This document shows positions 59,035 to 64,000 of a stretch of 64,000 nt of DNA, one piece after another. A model generated the notes under the pieces. That model had not been told where the DNA came from, did no database searches, and was given only the letters and a program-made list of their open reading frames with translations. Where the stretch lies: NCBI GenBank assembly GCA_002297865.1, contig DBKX01000122.1, forward strand, positions 13,730 through 77,729, in the 5' to 3' direction. Origin of the DNA: Lachnoclostridium sp. UBA739. GTDB lineage: Bacteria; Bacillota_A; Clostridia; Lachnospirales; Lachnospiraceae. Position 1 is the stretch's first letter. The number at the start of each line of letters is the position of its first letter. Made by a program: the position numbers and the translations under genes.

Positions 59035-60304
59035 CCTTATCTTCTCCTTGCTTTTGATTTGGCTTATCATAGCCATCAATTCCGATACCCATGTTTGGTA
59101 TCTTCATTTCTCCGGTTTCCGGATAATACAACACCGAACCAAGAGACCATTTCATAATATCATCCTTAATTCCCTTAAGATTTAACTTATATCTCGCTTC
59201 ATTCAAAGTGATGATACCAGTATCAAGACCTACTTTTAATGATTCGTACCTTTCCTTTTCAGTCGTTCTAAGAACTTCCGATGTATCAAACGCGAAGAAC
59301 ATACCCTTTTCCTTTTCTTCTTCAAGAAGCAAGGATTTATTAAGACCGTCTTCGATTGCACAGATAATCGGGCTTAGTGTGTACTGCAGGAAGAAGATAT
59401 TGTTCTGTTCCAGTGATCCATACTTATTCGCGTTCGGATTAACCAAACTTTCAGGAATATTGAACAGACGACAAATATCACTGATATTGTCTTTTTTATT
59501 CTCATTTAAAAGCAAATCTCTAGGGTTTAATGATACAGCCTTATATTCAAGTCCTTCTTCTAAAATAACCGTTTTACCAGCGTTAGAAGAGCCTGAATAC
59601 AATCTACTCCAGGACTCACGAAGCCTTTCAACTGCGTCTCTTGTTAAACGCCCTTTGGCTTGGAGCACACCAAGCGGCAATGTACCATTCTTATAAATAT
59701 TTTCTGTGTAATTCAATTCCTCATTTACAACTTTGAAAATACTCTTACCGTAATAGAGAGCTCCTTTGGAAGTCAATCCGTCTTCACTCTCTTTGAGACA
59801 AATCATTAATTCATGCGGCTTGAATATTTCTTGTCCGCATTCTCCGTTAAGAATAATATCAGCATCTTCTACCCTGTAGCCCCTCTTTTTATAGAGCTTT
59901 ACAGTAAGGTTCTTGGACTCTAAATTATAAAGACCAGTAACCTCGTTTCTGACGCTTTCGATATATGAATAACTTCCACCGTGTAAAAGATAATCCTTTA
60001 CGATATTTTTCTTAAAGTTATAAGCTGTCTGCATTGAGTTTGGCTCGTTATTTAAGAGATATTCTCTATGGTCCTCTACTCTCTCAATGCTGCCATCTCC
60101 ATTGTCTTTATATAAATAAACTGGAAGCTGCGCGATTGTCCCACCGATGATTTCTAAAATAGCTTGAACTGTTGGTATTCTTACAACATCATCTTCATGC
60201 GCTGTTGTCACTCCATAGAATGAAGTGATTCCTGTTGAATACATTCGTTCTTCAAGGTTTGCTGTGTTAGAGTTGTCTTCTCTTAAAAAATCAAATAAAC
60301 CCAT
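58973..60304 (-). CDS. Portal protein (HK97 family)
   Basis: A 443-residue portal. It starts MGLFDFLRED, then VVRIPTVQAILEIIGGTIAQLPVYLY, with MICLKESEDGLTSKGALYYGKSIF and SDICRLFNIPESLVNP, the HK97/SPP1 portal pattern. The C-terminus is acidic with QGEDKDEQSGSSSDSD. Its ribosome site is weak (AAAGGTAGG). Confidence 0.93.
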   Translation of the reverse strand: MGLFDFLREDNSNTANLEERMYSTGITSFYGVTTAHEDDVVRIPTVQAILEIIGGTIAQLPVYLYKDNGDGSIERVEDHREYLLNNEPNSMQTAYNFKKNIVKDYLLHGGSYSYIESVRNEVTGLYNLESKNLTVKLYKKRGYRVEDADIILNGECGQEIFKPHELMICLKESEDGLTSKGALYYGKSIFKVVNEELNYTENIYKNGTLPLGVLQAKGRLTRDAVERLRESWSRLYSGSSNAGKTVILEEGLEYKAVSLNPRDLLLNENKKDNISDICRLFNIPESLVNPNANKYGSLEQNNIFFLQYTLSPIICAIEDGLNKSLLLEEEKEKGMFFAFDTSEVLRTTEKERYESLKVGLDTGIITLNEARYKLNLKGIKDDIMKWSLGSVLYYPETGEMKIPNMGIGIDGYDKPNQKQGEDKDEQSGSSSDSDPSAPDQELQ

Positions 60305-60349
60305 TCTCTTGCCTACCTTTATTATTCATTGTATTTATATTGTTGAATC

Positions 60350-60372
60350 AATATATCTCTATTATATATATA
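60350..60372 (-). repeat. 23-bp repeat upstream of the portal gene (copy of 48462-48484)
   Basis: The 23 bases are identical to those upstream of the tail-spike gene. The minus-strand core is TATATAATAGAGATATATT. A phage -10 variant AACAATATAAATAC follows before the portal start. Likely a late promoter or operator. Confidence 0.65.
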
Positions 60373-60475
60373 TCCGTAACTACCAAATGTTCACGCTTAT
60401 TTGGAATATTTTTATAAAAAATTCTACTATCCCTTTGCCGCCTCACAAGGTGAGTCGGGTTAAGTGATTTAAAGT

Positions 60476-60549
60476 AGTTGTGAACAGTTTCAAATAGTTT
60501 GTTTTAGTTGTTAGTATTTCGTTTCAGTTTGTAATAGTTATATGTTGTT
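60476..60549 (+). repeat. AGTT tetramers in exact 10-bp phase
   Basis: AGTT occurs at 60476, 60486, 60496, 60506, 60526 and 60536, with ATTT at 60516 and TGTT at 60546. The 10-bp step is not a codon multiple and equals one helical turn, so all sites face the same side of the DNA. This fits a protein-binding array (partition, packaging or transcription). Confidence 0.7.
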
Positions 60550-60959
60550 TCAATTAATTACTAATTAATATTAGATATAATAAGCCTTAAGTTACTTAAC
60601 TTGATAGTTTGAAACAAGAAAGATCCATACTCAATCAAGCCTTGTATGGATTTGTAATCTTGCCAAACTCGGTTCCTACCAGTATTATTTTTCAGTTAGA
60701 ATACTAAAACTAACAAAACGGTTTTTTATCAAGAAACGGTTTTTAATTAAAACTTGTAAAGATTATAATAGCTTGACGTACATATTATTGAGACCAAAGA
60801 AGTGGACCGTAGGAGCAGTAACCACCTGAATGGAACAACGTATCAATTTCTTATGCGACAGCTGATAAAACTTATCTTTCTTTTTGATAAACCAGTAGAA
60901 TCGGCAAAACAACTGGATAGTACTATTAAAATACTGTTTTTATTCAATTACATATTTAT

Positions 60960-60988
60960 ATTATATAATGTTATTTCCAAAAGTAAAC
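60960..60988 (-). promoter_or_regulatory. Class 1 phage promoter on the minus strand
   Basis: On the minus strand GTTTAC (60988-60983), N17, TATAAT (60965-60960), then ATAAATATG. It is the only strict minus-strand copy and points into the non-coding gap and portal. Confidence 0.75.
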
Positions 60989-61000
60989 CAATTGGAACGA

Positions 61001-62698
61001 CTAAATCATGATGAATCCTTCGTCTCTTTCATTGGTATCATAGATATTTTTACCTTCACTGAACTCTTTCTCCCAGAATACCATAGCATTGATTAGAGCT
61101 GCCACCATATCGATTTTTCCGGTACTTTTCTTTTTGTTGATATACCCATTAAGGTTGGTATCAAGCACAAGTCTTGCATTGGAGAAGTTGATTTCCAACA
61201 GCTTATTCTCTTCATAAAGAAACTCTTCTTTCAGCACCACTTCTTTAAGGAATTTTGTTGCTGGGTGTAAAACACTTGAATGCTGCTTAATCTCTGTAAC
61301 TTGATATCCTGCGTTATACCATCTATTTGCAGACCCTATACAGTTATATCTATCGTAGCCTATATCAAGAACCTTGACGCCATATGTGTCCTCTAAGGCT
61401 ATCACAAAGTCCTCTACGAAGGCATGGTCAATAACGTTGTCACCACAATGATAGCAATAACCTAATTCCTTATACAAGAAATAATCTACTTTTTCCATTT
61501 TCGTCTTGTTGGCTGCATTATCTGCAGGTATAAACGCCCATGACTTAGAAACGAATTTTCCTAGATCGTAATCATACGTAACCATGGAAATGGCGGTGTT
61601 ATCGGTAGTTTGAGATAAATCGACTCCGATATAAACTTCCCTTCCATACCAATCATATCCACTTGTGGCACACTTTCTTACATTGTCCATTGGAATATAG
61701 ACTTCTGAATCATCACCATCAACGAAGATGTTCATATGCTTGGTTAAGAAGTTTTTCTTAGCTGAGGGCATTTCTATTGCAATATTTCTCTGCTTTTTCA
61801 GATACTCTAAGTTTTCCGGTACATCGAAACATAACGGATTAGCTTCTAAAAGTGATATATCGCTCATCCACTCTTTTGGATTATCTGGCTTATATAACAA
61901 AGCAAATAAGGTGTCGTCCTCGATAACTCCATCTAGGACCTTCTCTGCGTACTCTACCTCTTGTGTCATTGGATTATCTGTACTTTCATAAGCTGTACTA
62001 ATCAGGATTCCTGTACGGTTAACCATTGACATCTGCGAAGATTGCATGGCATCGATTGGATATCTAGTACGTAGTGCTCCAACTTCATCAGCTACGAATA
62101 CATTGGCTTTACGCCCATCCATACGGTTTTCTGAATTGGCAAGCGCAACATATTTACTCTTTGTAAGCTCACACCTTACCTCACTACGGAGAGGTTTAAA
62201 TCGGCTTGCAATCAACGGAGAAGCTTGTATCATCTGCTCAATTTCTTTCTTTACAATCGATGACAGCTCTCTATCTGGTGCAACCGAGTAAAACTCCGAA
62301 AACTCTGGTTCGATTAACAATAAGATAACGAAAATTAGTGCAACTAAAAACGACTTACCTGACTTTCTAGCTATCAGTAAGGTTGATTTTTCATACCTTC
62401 TTTTGATTGGATTATCCTTATGGTACCAACATAAGGCATTAACTAAAAAGAACCACTGGAAACCAGCTAGAGCATCATGAGCTGATACCCCAACCTTTAA
62501 ACCAGTGGCCATATTTATAAGTTTTGTTATATTTGTTATTTTCTTTAATTCATCCTCTTTGATGAAGTATTTGCAATTAGGATCGTCTATATCTTTCAGG
62601 AAGTTTTCACAGGCTTTAATTACGTATTTTCCAGCCGTCTCTTCCTTGTTTACGACTCGAACCGCATAAGCATAAGCCTTATGTTCTTTGATGTTCAT
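61001..62698 (-). CDS. terL: Terminase large subunit
   Basis: A 565-residue packaging motor. The ATPase part has LLIARKSGKSFL (Walker A-like), FVADEVGALR (Walker B) and LISTAYEST (coupling). The nuclease part has VYIGVDLSQTTDNT (first Asp), DHAFVEDFVIAL and IDMVAALINAMVFWE. The length is standard. It overlaps the small-subunit stop by one base (AGAGGTG site). Confidence 0.95.
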   Translation of the reverse strand: MNIKEHKAYAYAVRVVNKEETAGKYVIKACENFLKDIDDPNCKYFIKEDELKKITNITKLINMATGLKVGVSAHDALAGFQWFFLVNALCWYHKDNPIKRRYEKSTLLIARKSGKSFLVALIFVILLLIEPEFSEFYSVAPDRELSSIVKKEIEQMIQASPLIASRFKPLRSEVRCELTKSKYVALANSENRMDGRKANVFVADEVGALRTRYPIDAMQSSQMSMVNRTGILISTAYESTDNPMTQEVEYAEKVLDGVIEDDTLFALLYKPDNPKEWMSDISLLEANPLCFDVPENLEYLKKQRNIAIEMPSAKKNFLTKHMNIFVDGDDSEVYIPMDNVRKCATSGYDWYGREVYIGVDLSQTTDNTAISMVTYDYDLGKFVSKSWAFIPADNAANKTKMEKVDYFLYKELGYCYHCGDNVIDHAFVEDFVIALEDTYGVKVLDIGYDRYNCIGSANRWYNAGYQVTEIKQHSSVLHPATKFLKEVVLKEEFLYEENKLLEINFSNARLVLDTNLNGYINKKKSTGKIDMVAALINAMVFWEKEFSEGKNIYDTNERDEGFIMI

Positions 62699-63192
62699 TA
62701 TTCACCTCTAAGAACTTTAAGCAATGGATCCTCTTCCGTTTGCTTCGCTTCCATTTGTTTCCCTGCTAGAGCTGAACGTGCTGCAGGTGATAATCCTAAT
62801 TGATTGCATAGAGCTGCGTACTTTGTTTGATAGTTTAGTTTTACTTTGATACATGGATTTTCTTTCTCTTCCATATTCCCAAACCTATCAATTTTTGGAA
62901 CTAGTATTCCGTTAGTTCTGATATGATCGTCGCACTGTCTCATGACATGTAAGCAGTTTGCAGTCTGCTCTATCAGCGGTTTATCCAGGTTAGTTAAAAT
63001 TCCACTGATTTCAATTTCGTTTACAAGCCATGTATAATATATCTTTTCTTCATCTGATAAGTATTCGGGAATGGACTTCACATCGTCAGAATTGCCCATG
63101 AGCTGTCTCTCAATCTCTTCTCTTCTTTGTAACTGTTCCTTCGTCTCCGATTTTCCCTTCTTAAGAGACGCTGGCTTTCTCGCTCTGCTCAT
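62698..63192 (-). CDS. terS: Terminase small subunit (P27-like)
   Basis: A 164-residue P27-type small terminase that recognises phage DNA for packaging. It starts with a basic Lys/Arg-rich tail, then IPEYLSDEEKIYYTWLVNEI, and a helical core ending LCNQLGLSPAARSAL, the family hallmark. AAGGAGAG precedes the ATG. Confidence 0.9.
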   Translation of the reverse strand: MSRARKPASLKKGKSETKEQLQRREEIERQLMGNSDDVKSIPEYLSDEEKIYYTWLVNEIEISGILTNLDKPLIEQTANCLHVMRQCDDHIRTNGILVPKIDRFGNMEEKENPCIKVKLNYQTKYAALCNQLGLSPAARSALAGKQMEAKQTEEDPLLKVLRGE

Positions 63193-63215
63193 TCCATTTC
63201 ACTCTCCTTATTAAT

Positions 63216-63593
63216 TTATAAATTAAAACTGTTTTGTTTGGTATTCCATTCAAAATCTAGCTTATCCGATGTTCCTAAGGCCGAGTTGCATGAACCACAT
63301 ACGCAGATTAGGTTATCATCATCCCAGGCAAGTTCAGGATAATGATTTCTGGACTTGATATGATGGACCGATAAATCGGTAGTGGTAATCAGTTTATATT
63401 TGATTAAACACCTCTGACACATGTTGTTATCTCGTCTTCGGATAAACTCTCTTTTCTTTTTCCATCTGTAAGATCCAATCATCGGATCTCTTTCATAATT
63501 TCTTCTTGCTTCGGTATTTGCAGCTTTTCTACATTCACATCTAGTACCCTCATTAAAAAATTTACCGCAGCTACCACATATCTTTTTCCTCAT
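63216..63593 (-). CDS. HNH endonuclease
   Basis: A 125-residue HNH nuclease. A CGSCGKFF...CEC zinc pair is followed by MCQRCLI, LSVHHIKSRNHYPELAWDDDNLICVCGSCN, the HNH core. HNH genes next to terminase are common in cos-type HK97 phages, where they help packaging cleavage. No clear ribosome site; upstream is a terminator hairpin. Confidence 0.9.
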   Translation of the reverse strand: MRKKICGSCGKFFNEGTRCECRKAANTEARRNYERDPMIGSYRWKKKREFIRRRDNNMCQRCLIKYKLITTTDLSVHHIKSRNHYPELAWDDDNLICVCGSCNSALGTSDKLDFEWNTKQNSFNL

Positions 63594-63602
63594 AAAATGA
63601 AG

Positions 63603-63626
63603 AAAGACGCCTATAATGGCGCCTTT
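63603..63626 (-). terminator. Intrinsic terminator (minus strand)
   Basis: AAAGGCGCC pairs with GGCGTCTTT (one G-U) around 6 nt, followed by T-rich sequence. It separates the phosphoesterase gene from HNH. Confidence 0.75.
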
Positions 63627-63662
63627 ATATGAACTAAATTATTGGAGGGTACAATAATTCTA

Positions 63663-64000
63663 TTAACTTGCATTCTTAATCCTCGCTAGATTAAATAATT
63701 TGATATCAGTCAATCCATAACCATCTTCGATAGTATACATGGTTGCTCCAGGATTACTTGTTTTTAGTATTTTCTTGCTATATGGACAAACTCCCACAAA
63801 AGAAGGAGCCACAAGCACCATACAATCACTATCAGTTTCTTTGATATTTGTATGATGAACGTGGCCCATCAGTAGGTAATTATAGAATTTTTTATTTGTC
63901 ATTGATAAATCTCTGATTGCATTATCAATACTCTTAACCGTATGACCGTGCATACAGATAAATTCATATCCATAGATATTCATTTCTATATAAGGCTTTG
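63663..64000 (-). CDS. Metallophosphoesterase-like protein, 5' partial
   Basis: The frame stays open to the right edge, so the ATG at 63983 is likely internal. FICMHGHTVKS and LLMGHVHHTN give the GHxH metal motif typical of calcineurin-like phosphoesterases in their C-terminal half. Such phage proteins act as nucleases or phosphatases; the substrate cannot be told from this fragment. Confidence 0.72.
   Translation of the reverse strand, partial: KPYIEMNIYGYEFICMHGHTVKSIDNAIRDLSMTNKKFYNYLLMGHVHHTNIKETDSDCMVLVAPSFVGVCPYSKKILKTSNPGATMYTIEDGYGLTDIKLFNLARIKNAS

Larger units (their letters stand above)
60305..61000. other. 0.7-kb non-coding gap between terminase and portal
   Basis: No convincing gene on either strand. 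Contents: late repeat (60350-60372); an AGTT array phased at 10 bp (60476-60549); a hairpin ATCCATAC/GTATGGAT (about 60625-60653); two AACGGTTTTT direct repeats (about 60717 and 60736); and a minus-strand class 1 promoter (60960-60988). It interrupts an otherwise tightly packed head operon. Confidence 0.7.

Noticed and set aside
60476..60549. CRISPR-like array
   Set aside because: The repeats are 4 bp on a 10-bp step with no repeat-spacer structure and no cas genes.
60305..61000. Group I or II intron between terminase and portal
   Set aside because: Both flanking genes are full-length with their own starts and stops, and I see no intron core or reverse transcriptase/homing ORF.

Overview
The window is a segment of a tailed, siphovirus-like temperate phage or prophage of a strictly anaerobic, low-GC Firmicute, most likely a Clostridia/Lachnospiraceae host. 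The reasons are: AGGAGG ribosome sites; an oxygen-sensitive class III ribonucleotide reductase (NrdD with NrdG); a complete HK97-type structural module; two recombinases; an Agr-type peptide signal; and a Cys-rich RiPP locus. The host is inferred from gene content only. Both window ends cut a gene (a replicative helicase on the left, a metallophosphoesterase on the right).

Layout. Positions 1-10.9 kb (+) hold replication genes: DnaB-like helicase, primase, RecJ-like DHH nuclease, RNase H, ATP ligase and both subunits of a type IIA topoisomerase. Positions 11.0-15.7 kb (+) hold a serine recombinase, small unknown proteins, a lipoprotein, an HTH protein followed by three 24-bp iterons (candidate origin) and a ribbon-helix-helix-like protein. 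Positions 15.8-26.4 kb (+) hold DNA polymerase III alpha, a phage sigma factor, dUTPase, NrdD, HAD, SNase, FolD, NrdG, a PD-(D/E)XK nuclease and an NMP kinase. Positions 26.5-32.75 kb (+) hold an AT-rich insert: a RiPP operon (ABC exporter, CxCxCxC precursor peptide, SPASM radical SAM maturase, subtilase-like maturation protein) plus an AAA ATPase. Positions 32.8-35.5 kb (+) hold an amidoligase-domain protein and small proteins with an unusual promoter type. Positions 35.6-37.7 kb (+) hold an XRE repressor, an AgrC-like kinase and an AgrD-like autoinducer peptide without AgrB or AgrA. Positions 37.7-64 kb (-) hold, from left to right on the map, tyrosine integrase, secreted CAP protein, holin, amidase endolysin, tail fibre, tail spike, Dit, tape measure, tail chaperones with a frameshift, major tail protein, head-tail joining proteins, capsid, protease, portal, terminase, HNH and phosphoesterase.

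Transcription signals are unusually regular. Early genes use a repeated promoter GTTTAC-N17-TATAATATAAATAT (11 strict plus-strand copies plus one minus-strand copy). Five promoters have a second architecture: a WTTACC box exactly 52 bp upstream of the same -10. They drive genes that share small mosaic protein domains. The phage sigma factor or another phage regulator is an obvious candidate reader (inference). Canonical TTGAMR-N17-TATAAT or TAAAAT promoters serve only the serine recombinase, the RHH-like gene, the RiPP operon and agrC. Two minus-strand operons start after the same 23-bp repeat.

The most interesting parts are the phage-borne RiPP cassette with its dyad-controlled promoter, the orphan AgrC/AgrD pair, the 52-bp two-box promoter family with its shared protein domains, and an array of AGTT tetramers phased every 10 bp in a 0.7-kb non-coding gap between terminase and portal. 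No tRNA, rRNA, transposase or CRISPR array was seen.
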